This document shows positions 8,682-17,498 of a DNA stretch of 41,566 nucleotides, one piece after another. The DNA lies in contig CALLAW010000050.1 of the NCBI GenBank assembly GCA_938001865.1, positions 1-41,566 on the forward strand. The letters run 5' to 3'. Source of the stretch: an uncultured Saprospiraceae bacterium. Its GTDB lineage: Bacteria > Bacteroidota > Bacteroidia > Chitinophagales > Saprospiraceae. The notes below the pieces were generated by a model. It had not been told where the DNA came from and did not search any database. It saw only the letters and a program-made list of their open reading frames with translations. Made by a program: the position numbers and the translations under genes. Each line of letters begins with the position of its first letter. Position 1 is the first letter of the stretch.

Positions 8682-8770
8682 TCTGTTGAGTTTCTTAAGA
8701 TAAATTGGATAGAGATTATCTCCGATATCTCATGAAGTCTCTATCTTACGCAAAACTAATAAATCTGTTG

Positions 8771-11203
8771 ATGAGAACCATGAAGCCTATCTTTCTTCTG
8801 ATATTACTTCTCTTTGGGTGTATTCTTTCTGCTCAAATTGATGAGAGCCAACTCCAATACTTCCTTCCAGTCGAAGAGTATGATCAAGCGATCACCACTC
8901 CTGAGGATTACCTTGGCTATCAAGTCGGCAAGAGACATGTCTCACACGATGAGCTGGTTGAGTATCTCCATCTGATAGACCTACAGTCTGATCGGATAGC
9001 GCTAGATACTTATGCATTGAGCCATGAGGAGAGACCTTTGATCTTATTAACGATCACATCCGATGATAACCATGACAATCTAGAGACAATCCAAGCCCAA
9101 CATTTAGCCTTAGCGAATGACCCCGACTTAGATCCAGAGCTCTCATCGCTGCCAGCGATCATCTACCAAGGATACAGTATCCATGGAGACGAAGCGAGTG
9201 GAAGTAATGCTGCATTATTGACTGCATACTACCTTGCGGCGAGCAGAGCCCCATTTACCGACAGGTTACTGAGAGAGACAGTTATCCTCTTTGATCCATG
9301 CTATAATCCAGATGGGCTACATCGGTTCTCCACTTGGGTAAATAGTCATCGCTCCACGGTACTCAATCCAGATCCGCTGAGTGTGGAGTTTCAAGAGCGG
9401 TGGCCGACGGGTAGGGGTAATCACTATTGGTTTGACTTGAATCGCGACTGGCTGCTCTTAGCTCATCCTGAGAGTCGCGGTCGAGCCAAAATCTACCACC
9501 AATGGTATCCCAATGTACTCACAGATCATCATGAGATGGGAAAGAACTCTACCTTCTTCTTCCAGCCAGGAGTGCCAGAGAGGACTAATCTACTCACTCC
9601 GCAGCGCAATCAAGATCTTACGGAAGAGATTAGCCTCTATCATATGCATCATCTTGATTCCATAGGTAGCGATTACTTCACTAAGCAGCGATTTGATGAT
9701 TACTATTATGGCAAGGGAAGTACTTATCCCGATGCATTGGGTTGTGTAGGGATTCTCTTTGAGCAAGCTGGTGTGGAGGGTCACCTCCAAGAGTCAAAAA
9801 ATGGGCTGTTGAGTTTTCCATTTGCGATAAGAAATCAAGTGGTGACATCATTCTCTACCTGGAAGGCAACACTAGAGATGAAGGATGACTTGCTAGCGTA
9901 CAAGCAAGAGTTCTTCAGACAGCGGATGCAGGATGCCCAATCTGAGAGTATCAAAGGTTACTCTCTGTCGACTAACGATAGATATGTGATCGGCTATCTC
10001 CAAGATTGGCTGGATCACCACAGTATCGATAATGCTCTTACACAAGATGGGAGTGTCTATGTATCGATGGCACAACCTCAGTATCTGCTACTCAAGTCAA
10101 TGATGGAACCGACAAGAGTCTTTCCAGATAGTATCTTTTATGATGTCTCTACTTGGACGCTACCTATGGCATTTGACCTAGAGTGTGAGCCTCAGTATGA
10201 GATCCCTCTCCTAACTGTGGAGTCTCGATTGACAGAATCATCATTGCCAATCCTCGATGCTGATAGCGATTATTATATCATCGATTGGTCACAATATATG
10301 GCACCATCAGTCTTACGATCATTACTCGATGCCAAGCAGACGGTCAAGGCATTATCCCAGCCCTTCGAGATCAGTGATGTGGTGCTCTTCACTGCTGGTA
10401 GCCTAGTCATAGAGTCAACTGCTGAGAGCCAACAGATACTTGCAGATGCATGTCGTGAGAGTGATATCAAAGTCTCGACACTCACTGATAATCAAGTCAG
10501 TCAAGCTAAAACTACAGAACTATGGACAAAGTCAATAGGTCTCTTGATCGGCAATAATGCTAATGGATATGACGCAGGATCACTGTGGCATACTCTAGAT
10601 GTGAGGTGGGGCATGCCAGTGACTTTACTAGATGTCAATCGCAACCACAGGGCTAGCCTGGACCGCTACGACGTCATACTGATGCCAAGCGATATCGATT
10701 ACATCCATCCAGTATTCGATGATAAGTTACTCAAGTGGGTGAGTGACGGAGGGACATTGATTGGGATCAAAGATGCGATAGAGTGGGGGAGAGATAACAA
10801 ACTCTGCAAGGTCAGTAGTATCACACAACGCGGAAGTAGAATGACAGAAAGAGAGTCAGGGATCGCTAATATCGGAGGCGCTATCTTACAGGTGTCTGTT
10901 GATGGAGATTCGCCACTAGGGTATGGGTATCCAGATGGGCAGATGGAGGTCTTCCATCGCGGCAGTGTATTCTACTCACAGCAGAAGGGTGGATCACCAC
11001 TGAGTTACACAGAGTCTCCAGTAGCAAGCGGCTTCGTCTCTGTTAAGAATAGGCAACTCTTACAGCAGACATCTGCGGCGGTGGTGACTCGTAAGGGCAG
11101 AGGAAGGTGCATCTTCTTGCTAGACAATCCATGCTTCAGAGGGTATTGGCTGCAAGGAAGTAGAGTCTTGGCCAATGCAATATGGTATCAAGATTATGAG
11201 TAA
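8771..11203 (+). CDS. Secreted M14-family zinc metallocarboxypeptidase
   Basis: About 810 residues. I choose the ATG at 8771 (8780 is almost as good) because it leads into the signal peptide KPIFLLILLLFGCILSAQ; the frame is open from 8705 but the extra residues look non-native. Zinc and catalytic features of family M14: HGDEAS near 138 (HxxE), NPDGLHRF near 180, DLNRDW near 222, TDHHEMG near 253 (third zinc His) and FEQAG near 329 (catalytic Glu). After about residue 420 comes a C-terminal domain with DRYDVILMPSDIDYI and SDGGTLIGIKDAIEW, which looks like a Rossmann/class-I amidotransferase-like fold also found in large Bacteroidota M14 proteins. It probably trims peptides outside the cytoplasm. 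It is convergent with the large kinase downstream. Confidence 0.88.
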   Translation: MRTMKPIFLLILLLFGCILSAQIDESQLQYFLPVEEYDQAITTPEDYLGYQVGKRHVSHDELVEYLHLIDLQSDRIALDTYALSHEERPLILLTITSDDNHDNLETIQAQHLALANDPDLDPELSSLPAIIYQGYSIHGDEASGSNAALLTAYYLAASRAPFTDRLLRETVILFDPCYNPDGLHRFSTWVNSHRSTVLNPDPLSVEFQERWPTGRGNHYWFDLNRDWLLLAHPESRGRAKIYHQWYPNVLTDHHEMGKNSTFFFQPGVPERTNLLTPQRNQDLTEEISLYHMHHLDSIGSDYFTKQRFDDYYYGKGSTYPDALGCVGILFEQAGVEGHLQESKNGLLSFPFAIRNQVVTSFSTWKATLEMKDDLLAYKQEFFRQRMQDAQSESIKGYSLSTNDRYVIGYLQDWLDHHSIDNALTQDGSVYVSMAQPQYLLLKSMMEPTRVFPDSIFYDVSTWTLPMAFDLECEPQYEIPLLTVESRLTESSLPILDADSDYYIIDWSQYMAPSVLRSLLDAKQTVKALSQPFEISDVVLFTAGSLVIESTAESQQILADACRESDIKVSTLTDNQVSQAKTTELWTKSIGLLIGNNANGYDAGSLWHTLDVRWGMPVTLLDVNRNHRASLDRYDVILMPSDIDYIHPVFDDKLLKWVSDGGTLIGIKDAIEWGRDNKLCKVSSITQRGSRMTERESGIANIGGAILQVSVDGDSPLGYGYPDGQMEVFHRGSVFYSQQKGGSPLSYTESPVASGFVSVKNRQLLQQTSAAVVTRKGRGRCIFLLDNPCFRGYWLQGSRVLANAIWYQDYE

Positions 11204-11270
11204 CTCTGGGTGACTCTGACAAGCCGTATCTACATGTAAGTCACTCAACAGGGAAGAGTGTGAGTTACTC
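11198..11270. repeat. Nested inverted repeats between convergent genes
   Basis: GAGTAACTC (11198-11206) is the reverse complement of GAGTTACTC (11262-11270), and inside it GTGACT (11210-11215) pairs with AGTCAC (11239-11244). The outer arms include the stop-codon areas of both convergent genes. There is no U-tract, so a standard intrinsic terminator is not supported; it might still fold in both transcripts. Confidence 0.35.
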
Positions 11271-14200
11271 TGAACCGAGTAAGAGAGTATCTGGGTCACT
11301 CTTGTCGATCACATGCTTCATCAGCGGGATAGCGATATAGAACTTAGACCCAACTCCCTCTATGCTCTCGAAGTACATCTTACCATTAAAGGCTTCGATC
11401 ATATTGGAACTGATGGCAAGTCCAAGACCACTTCCAGAGTTTTTTGTTGTAAAGTTAGGTGTGAATATTTTGTCTTTCATCTCATTTGGAATCCCTACAC
11501 CATTATCACTGACTTTGATGATTGCATTGTCATCTTCTTTGTAGAGATCGATACTGATTGCCCCCGATCGATTATTGGGGATAGATTGGATAGCATTTTT
11601 GAGGAGATTATTGAGGATGCTAATCAGATGGTTTTTGTCAGCGAATACCAGGAGGTCTTCGATGGGTTCACTCATCCTGATCATCATATCATCTCTCTTA
11701 CGGAAGAGGTCATGGATAGTCTCTACGACTTCATTGAGGATGACTTTTTCGTTTTTGGCTAGGGGCATCTGACCGAAGTTAGAGAATGCATCAGCGATCT
11801 GAGCTAGATTATCTATCTGCTCTATCAAGGTACTCGATATCCGCTTTACTAGAGGCTTTGCTTGATCTGGATTTTGCTTGACTGCTCTCTCCAAGTATTG
11901 GATGCTGAGCTTCATGGGGGTAAGTGGATTCTTGATCTCGTGTGCTACGTTACGTGCCATCTCCTTCCAAGCACCATCTCTCTCTGTCCTAGCGATGAGT
12001 TGGGCACTCTCTTCGAGTTGGTTGATCATGGAATTGTAGTTCTTGATGAGCTTGCCTATCTCGTCATCTGCCTTCCACTCTACTGGGATATTCTTCTTGT
12101 TGAGTTTGGTCTGTTTCATCCGATTGGCGAGTGTCTCTAGTGGTTCGGTGATGGACCTTGCGATGGCTAGAGCCACAGCCCCTGCTATCAAGAATAGGAA
12201 TACATAGACATTGAGCAATGTCCCTAAGTAATCGACTACTCCTAGGCTACTCGTCTCTGGTCCATTATACTCTAGACTTGCAAAGATTTGCTCATTAGTC
12301 TTCCCAGATTTGAATGGGATATAACTCTTCTCGAGGTGTTTGTCCTTGAGTGTAAGAGGATTGTTCTGTCCTAGTCTATTGAAGTAGTGGTAAGCGATAT
12401 ATGGGAGATATGCTGTCGAGGATTGGGCTGAGATATTATGACCTTCTGTGTCGAAGAGTTGGATGTCTACGTCATGGATGCTTTCGAGTTCTCCTCTGAT
12501 GTTTTCTAGGAAGTAAGCAGTATTTTTTGTTTCGTCGATATCCTTGAGGTGCCAGAGCATGGTATTAGAGATTGCTCTGATGCGATTTTGTGTTTCTTTG
12601 TTTTCTGTCTTGACGATCTGAGACTGGAGATAGATACTCGTAATCGTAGCGATCGTGATGAATGAGAAGATCACCATCCCTACGATGATAATCTGTATCC
12701 GAGTACTCAGGCCAGCATCTCTGCTGAATCTGAGTGGTAAGTAGTCAGGTAAGAAGTCGAGGATACTATTGAGTATCATGAATAAGATGACCAATATTGT
12801 CAACAAGCAGAAGAAGAATGAAAATAATGTGATTGGCTTGAGGATGCTGAAGATTGGTTTCTGTGTGACTGCGATGATCTCTTGATATGGTCGGGATGTC
12901 AGATAGAGGTCCGAAGAGATGTAGGTTGCTTGATCGTCAGTTGCCATGAGCTGCAGGATATCATCGTCGCTGAGCTCGAGTTGGTTAGTCGTGAGTCTGC
13001 CATCTATGATCAGACTCAGAGGTGTCTCGATATTACGTCCATATGAGTAGCCAGTATAGTCAGTATAGTGGGTGATGGAGTCACTGTTATGGATGAAGTA
13101 ATCTGTAGATCTGTAAGTATTGACGATCGGGTCAAACGACCACCCTTGACCGAGATCTACCCAATAGAGATGGTCATGTCTCGTAAGGGTCTGCGTGTAA
13201 AGTGAGGTACTATCTTGTGTGTATCCACTGACGGAGATCTGGATATCTGGCAACGGATCCAATGTACTCTGTATCATATCAGCGGCATCGATCTGTCCGA
13301 GTTGAGGGTGAGTAGTGATATACTGCTTGATCGAGTCAAATCTCGTGTTTTGCATTTGCTTACAAGCAGCCCACCGCTCATGATCTACCTCTTGAAAATA
13401 TGCTTCCATGGATATCTTACGATTGCGGATGTCACTCTCAAAGTCATAACGATAGAGTAGAGTCGATAAGAATGCAGACATGACGACTAGCCACAAGATG
13501 AGCCACGTAATATTCTTCCCTCCGATATCATAGTAGAGATCATTGAGTATCAGATAGATCATGATGAAGAGTGGAAGTATCCAATATGGTGATACTCCAG
13601 TCGGGATACCTGCTGCGACCAAGGTCAAGAGTGCTATCCCTGTAAAGCAACCATACTTATGGAGAGTAGAGAGTCTCTTAATCTCTCTGATCAGTAGCTG
13701 AGTCCTCATAAATAGGACAAGAGTCCATGAGACCAGACAGATGATAGAGATCCCCTCTACGAGGCTAAGAGTAGAGAGTTCGTTGAAGTCAATCCTGACC
13801 GCTGGTGAATGGATGAAATGATAAAAACTCAAAATAATCCCGACTAATAAGAAGAGTACAGCGATGAGATGTACACACAGCGAGAGCCAAGATCGTTGAA
13901 GAGATGATTTGCTGATCCCTTTGAGATTGAAGAGATAGAGTGTACAGGTGAGCATGAAGAGCTCTACGAGAGACGATGCCCAAGGGGTCAAGTGCAGTGC
14001 AGTCTCATGATGAATGGCCACCTGATCAAACCATCTCTGATTAGCGAGTACTGCTCCGAGATAGAGGAGTGGACTAGTGAGATATGTCAGAGTATCACTC
14101 AGCATGGATATGCCTCTCAGTGCTGACCCAAATGCTATCAAGAAGAGGAAACTAATCAGCCATCCTACGCGAGGTCGCTTACTTGGTTGCTTGCCACGGA

Positions 14201-14657
14201 GCTTGAGTGATTGCAGATTGCCATCCAAGAGTATCTCACTCTGACTCTGAGACGGCAAGTAGACTTGACTGAGATTGTGCCCTCTGACGAATTGGCTATC
14301 ATCATCCAAGAGCTGCCACCCGATCGTCAGCCTATGACCATTAGGTAGGACCTTGCTCCTGATCACTTGGCAGGCATCTACCACACCCTTCCATGAGAGG
14401 AGCTTATCTGATTGGTCAGCATAGGTATAGCAGACTGCAGATGGCAATGAAGAGAATATCCCTTCGAGAGACTCTAGATTGTCATTGTTACTGACAGTAT
14501 TGATCGTCTGGATGATCTGGAGTTCGTCGGTTCTCATCTCTTCGAGGAGAATCGCTTCGTCACCATCAATGTCTGGGAGACAATAGAGGTAACTCTTCAC
14601 CTGGAGGGCAAGTCCCAATAAGATCAGCGCAGCAATAAGATATCCGAACCTCTTCAT
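11265..14657 (-). CDS. Large NtrY-like membrane sensor histidine kinase
   Basis: About 1130 residues counted from the ATG at 14657 (an ATG ten codons upstream, at 14687, is also possible). The N-terminal ~650 residues carry many membrane helices around extracytoplasmic stretches. A second membrane-bound section follows with a helix near 660-680, an extracytoplasmic sensing loop and a helix at about 806-826 leading into a HAMP linker (ITEPLETLANRMKQTKL). The kinase core has the H box RNVAHEIKNPLTPMKLSIQY (phospho-acceptor His near 905), the N box NNLLKNAIQSIPNN, the G1 box DNGVGIP and the G2 box GSGLGLAI. The HEIKNPLTP form and HAMP-kinase order match NtrY/envelope-stress kinases. There is no response regulator beside it. 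It is divergent from an ECF sigma operon. The ligand is unknown. Confidence 0.9.
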   Translation of the reverse strand: MKRFGYLIAALILLGLALQVKSYLYCLPDIDGDEAILLEEMRTDELQIIQTINTVSNNDNLESLEGIFSSLPSAVCYTYADQSDKLLSWKGVVDACQVIRSKVLPNGHRLTIGWQLLDDDSQFVRGHNLSQVYLPSQSQSEILLDGNLQSLKLRGKQPSKRPRVGWLISFLFLIAFGSALRGISMLSDTLTYLTSPLLYLGAVLANQRWFDQVAIHHETALHLTPWASSLVELFMLTCTLYLFNLKGISKSSLQRSWLSLCVHLIAVLFLLVGIILSFYHFIHSPAVRIDFNELSTLSLVEGISIICLVSWTLVLFMRTQLLIREIKRLSTLHKYGCFTGIALLTLVAAGIPTGVSPYWILPLFIMIYLILNDLYYDIGGKNITWLILWLVVMSAFLSTLLYRYDFESDIRNRKISMEAYFQEVDHERWAACKQMQNTRFDSIKQYITTHPQLGQIDAADMIQSTLDPLPDIQISVSGYTQDSTSLYTQTLTRHDHLYWVDLGQGWSFDPIVNTYRSTDYFIHNSDSITHYTDYTGYSYGRNIETPLSLIIDGRLTTNQLELSDDDILQLMATDDQATYISSDLYLTSRPYQEIIAVTQKPIFSILKPITLFSFFFCLLTILVILFMILNSILDFLPDYLPLRFSRDAGLSTRIQIIIVGMVIFSFITIATITSIYLQSQIVKTENKETQNRIRAISNTMLWHLKDIDETKNTAYFLENIRGELESIHDVDIQLFDTEGHNISAQSSTAYLPYIAYHYFNRLGQNNPLTLKDKHLEKSYIPFKSGKTNEQIFASLEYNGPETSSLGVVDYLGTLLNVYVFLFLIAGAVALAIARSITEPLETLANRMKQTKLNKKNIPVEWKADDEIGKLIKNYNSMINQLEESAQLIARTERDGAWKEMARNVAHEIKNPLTPMKLSIQYLERAVKQNPDQAKPLVKRISSTLIEQIDNLAQIADAFSNFGQMPLAKNEKVILNEVVETIHDLFRKRDDMMIRMSEPIEDLLVFADKNHLISILNNLLKNAIQSIPNNRSGAISIDLYKEDDNAIIKVSDNGVGIPNEMKDKIFTPNFTTKNSGSGLGLAISSNMIEAFNGKMYFESIEGVGSKFYIAIPLMKHVIDKSDPDTLLLGSE

Positions 14658-14825
14658 AGCATCTAAACAGCCCACAAGATAAGACATTTATACATTGCAA
14701 AATAATTTAATATAAAGAAAGCCTAGGCATCGGTTGTACACGTGATTAGAAAAAAAAATGGCTAGCTTGTAACTTTTGGAAGAGCTGCTCCGTATAAGGG
14801 GTAGTAATAAGAGATATTACATCAA

Positions 14826-15317
14826 ATGCTATCTACTGCTGAATACAATACTATCATCAAACTCTATGCAGATAATCTGTATAGACATGCACTCAAGGTG
14901 AATGGTGATGCAGTACTAGCCCAAGATGTCGTGCAGAATGTCTTCCTCAAGCTGTGGCAGATGAGAGCAACCATCAAAGTAGAATCAGTGAAAGCACTCC
15001 TCTACAAGATGACATATCAGCAAGGCATAGATCTCTACCGAAGTGAAAAGTCACGGAAAGCTCGACAAACTGTAATACCTGACCAGAGTCATGATACAGC
15101 GAGTCAGTATGGGAGCAAAGACCTCTTAGAGAGAGCATTCAAGTCATTAGCCCCAGAAGCTAAGCACTTGATCCTGCTGAGAGACTACGAAGGGTATAGC
15201 TATGCTGAGATAAGTGATCTCGTAGGACAGCCGCTCTCATCAGTCAAGGTCAATCTCTATAGAGCTCGCAAAAAAATGCAACACCAATTATCAACCTTAG
15301 AAAATGAGGTGAAATGA
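14826..15317 (+). CDS. ECF-type RNA polymerase sigma factor
   Basis: A 163-residue protein with sigma region 2 at about 5-72 (LAQDVVQNVFLKLWQ, then LLYKMTYQQGIDLYRSEK) and region 4 at about 105-157 (LAPEAKHLILLRDYEGYSYA, then EISDLVGQPLSSVKVNLYRA with its helix-turn-helix). It directs RNA polymerase to a special promoter set, probably under control of the membrane protein encoded next, whose ATG overlaps this stop (ATGA, 4 nt), a classic sign of translational coupling. The start at 14826 leaves little room upstream in region 2 and fits the family length. The target genes are unknown; autoregulation of the operon is likely but not visible. Confidence 0.92.
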   Translation: MLSTAEYNTIIKLYADNLYRHALKVNGDAVLAQDVVQNVFLKLWQMRATIKVESVKALLYKMTYQQGIDLYRSEKSRKARQTVIPDQSHDTASQYGSKDLLERAFKSLAPEAKHLILLRDYEGYSYAEISDLVGQPLSSVKVNLYRARKKMQHQLSTLENEVK

Positions 15318-16333
15318 ATCAGATAACAAGAAATAATTACGAAGAGTACATCCTAGAGTATGCTGACAATGCTCTCTCGGTCGATCTCATGCAAGAGATG
15401 GAATCCTTCCTCAATCTCCACCCAGACATCGCTGCCGAAGTACTTTCGTTTCGCAATATCAAGTTGACGCCAGATCCCGCTACGGCATTCGAAGGGAAGG
15501 AGGACTTACTCCGTCCGACAGAGAGTAAGACCAGTAGCCTCTCCTCGTCATTGCTCAAGGTCGTAGCTGTAGGAGTCATACTCAGTGGCATCGGATTATT
15601 CATTTACCTGAGTGAGACTACAGATGTGATCAACTCACACTCGAGGGTAAATGTCAAACAATCAGCTACACAGAGAGAAGTGGAGTCACACCGAGGACAA
15701 GTAGACCATACTACTAAGATCAAAGGAGATCAACTCGATAACCATACCATCAGTCCACAGGATCTCAGGATAGCAAGCAATACCAGTACGGATACACAGA
15801 GTGAGACTCAAGTAGACCCCAGTAGCCATGATGATTTGCATATACAGACAGTGGAAGCACCGCAAATGACTCAAGGTAAACAAGCACAGCAAGTCACTCA
15901 GCCAATACTCACTGGCCCGATCTACCAACCATCTGCTCCACACCAACGTCAAGGAGTCTCAGTACAGAGTCAAGACGAGGGAGACAGGAGCACTGGTCCA
16001 CAGCCAAATGTGAGTCCACAAGTCTTCGCATCAGAGGGTAGCAGTATACGTACTCAAGAGCAGCAGATACAGCAACTTGCTACCATAGAGAGTCTGCCGC
16101 TGACTGACCAACTGAGTAGTCTGATGATCCAATCAGATGAGATCACTATCCCAGACTTGATCGCAAGTAAGCGTGGAGGGTCAATCCTCAAGTCAATCAT
16201 CAAGAGTACAGGACTGAGTCGTGAGATTATCGTGGATATATCAGAGAGCTTGAGGCCATCATTTGCACTAGCAGAAGTACAGCTCGTACCTACATACCTC
16301 AAGGAAAATCAAATCGCATTACAGAGAAAATAA
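15314..16333 (+). CDS. Anti-sigma-factor-like single-pass membrane protein
   Basis: A 339-residue product: a cytoplasmic N-terminus of about 75 residues beginning MNQITRNNYEEYILEYADNA, with the ADNAL..D...EMESFLNLHP pattern seen in Bacteroidota anti-sigma proteins. One transmembrane helix follows at about 79-99 (LLKVVAVGVILSGIGLFIYL), then a long extracytoplasmic part. Residues 110-260 are rich in Gln, Ser and Thr with little predicted fold; the last ~75 residues (starting SLPLTDQLSSLMIQ) look structured. It overlaps the sigma gene by 4 nt and is followed 30 nt later by a PorT-like barrel gene, so signal input from the envelope to the sigma factor is the natural reading. No classic zinc-binding HxxxCxxC motif is present. 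Confidence 0.72.
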   Translation: MNQITRNNYEEYILEYADNALSVDLMQEMESFLNLHPDIAAEVLSFRNIKLTPDPATAFEGKEDLLRPTESKTSSLSSSLLKVVAVGVILSGIGLFIYLSETTDVINSHSRVNVKQSATQREVESHRGQVDHTTKIKGDQLDNHTISPQDLRIASNTSTDTQSETQVDPSSHDDLHIQTVEAPQMTQGKQAQQVTQPILTGPIYQPSAPHQRQGVSVQSQDEGDRSTGPQPNVSPQVFASEGSSIRTQEQQIQQLATIESLPLTDQLSSLMIQSDEITIPDLIASKRGGSILKSIIKSTGLSREIIVDISESLRPSFALAEVQLVPTYLKENQIALQRK

Positions 16334-16363
16334 ACTTATTGTCAAATCACAAAACAGATCACA

Positions 16364-17281
16364 ATGAATACATTAATCAAAATTAGTATCGGACTCTTCT
16401 TACTATTGCCCTTGAGTACACTTACTCTCATGGGTCAAGAAGACAAACAAACCATTACAATCGAAGATGATAAAATCATCATCCAGAAAGACTCTACCGA
16501 GATTATCCTCGATAGAAGTAACAATTCAGAAGAAATCGAACAACCAGAAGAGAGAATCTTACAAGACGAAAACGGAGTAGTCGACGAAGATGATATGAGC
16601 ATCAATCTCGATGGAGATGATCATACAAAGAGTGATCATGGAAAGAAAAAGAAAAAGAAAAACAAGTTCAGAATGGGCATGCTTGACTATGGAATCTCTA
16701 CTTATCTCGTAGATGGATCACTTAATCATGATGAGCTCGAAGGATTTGCCCTCAACCATGGTAAGTCCAATAACTTTAATTTGCATATCTTTAGACACAG
16801 AGTAAACTTGTTAGCAGAAACTCTGTTCTTTGAATACGGACTGAGTACTAACTGGAGACGATATAGCCTCAAGAATGATATCATCATAGACAAGGAAGTA
16901 TTCGTGACACCAGAAGGGAATAAGAGTCTAGCATGGACTAACTCGGATGTAGAGAACAAAAAGAACAAATTGAGATCTACACACTTAGAAATTCCTGTGA
17001 TGATTACAATAAGTCCAAAGGACTCTAAGTTCTTTATCTCAGCGGGGATGTTCGGTGGGATGCGTATCGGCAGCAGTCAGAAGGTCAAGAATAAAGATGA
17101 AGGAAAGTCTATAATCAAAGATAATTATGAGATTAGAGACTTCACGACTGGTGTAGTAGGGAGAGTAGGATTCGGTCCAGTAGATTTCTACTGCCAATAT
17201 ACATTAGATCCACTCTTCAATGATGGAGTATCTCCTGAGGTCATGCCCATAAGTTTTGGCATCTCAGTATTAGGATTCTAA
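16364..17281 (+). CDS. PorT-family outer-membrane beta-barrel protein
   Basis: A 305-residue product with a signal peptide (residues 1-24, ending LTLMGQ), then an acidic low-complexity segment (about 30-90, many E/D) that ends in a run of Lys (HGKKKKKKNKF, about 93-103). From about 104 the sequence has barrel-like strands (MGMLDYGISTYLV, LLAETLFFEYGLSTNW, FISAGMFGGMRIGSS, GVVGRVGFGPVDFYCQYTL, ISFGISVLGF) of the OMP_b-brl_2/PorT kind. It is third in the ECF operon and may be its main target or sensor partner. The Lys tract is encoded by AAAGAAAAAGAAAAAG, a possible slippage site. A strong terminator follows at 17329-17366. Confidence 0.72.
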   Translation: MNTLIKISIGLFLLLPLSTLTLMGQEDKQTITIEDDKIIIQKDSTEIILDRSNNSEEIEQPEERILQDENGVVDEDDMSINLDGDDHTKSDHGKKKKKKNKFRMGMLDYGISTYLVDGSLNHDELEGFALNHGKSNNFNLHIFRHRVNLLAETLFFEYGLSTNWRRYSLKNDIIIDKEVFVTPEGNKSLAWTNSDVENKKNKLRSTHLEIPVMITISPKDSKFFISAGMFGGMRIGSSQKVKNKDEGKSIIKDNYEIRDFTTGVVGRVGFGPVDFYCQYTLDPLFNDGVSPEVMPISFGISVLGF

Positions 17282-17328
17282 GACGATAATTTGTTAAAGA
17301 TATAAACTAACGTTTTTTCATACTTTCG

Positions 17329-17366
17329 ACCGTTCTTGCCTCGTCAGGGTAAGGACGGTTTTTTTT
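17329..17366 (+). terminator. Intrinsic terminator of the ECF/PorT operon
   Basis: Stem ACCGTTCTTGCC (17329-17340) pairs with GGTAAGGACGGT (17348-17359) through 10 Watson-Crick pairs and two G-U pairs, around a 7-nt loop, followed by seven or eight T. This is a textbook Rho-independent terminator placed 48 nt after the stop codon. Confidence 0.88.
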
Positions 17367-17498
17367 ATGTTGTAGAGTTGAGGGAGTTATCCTTGCTGAC
17401 GTTTGGCTTTGTTAAGCACTATCGATTACTCTAAATGTTGAGGAAATAATTTTAACTTTAGTTACATTTTGGAATTCCTATTTAAGTGTAGAAAATCT

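Noticed and set aside
11313-11762. Open frame of 149 codons on the plus strand
   Set aside because: It is antisense to the conserved HATPase domain of the large kinase, with no protein signature of its own.
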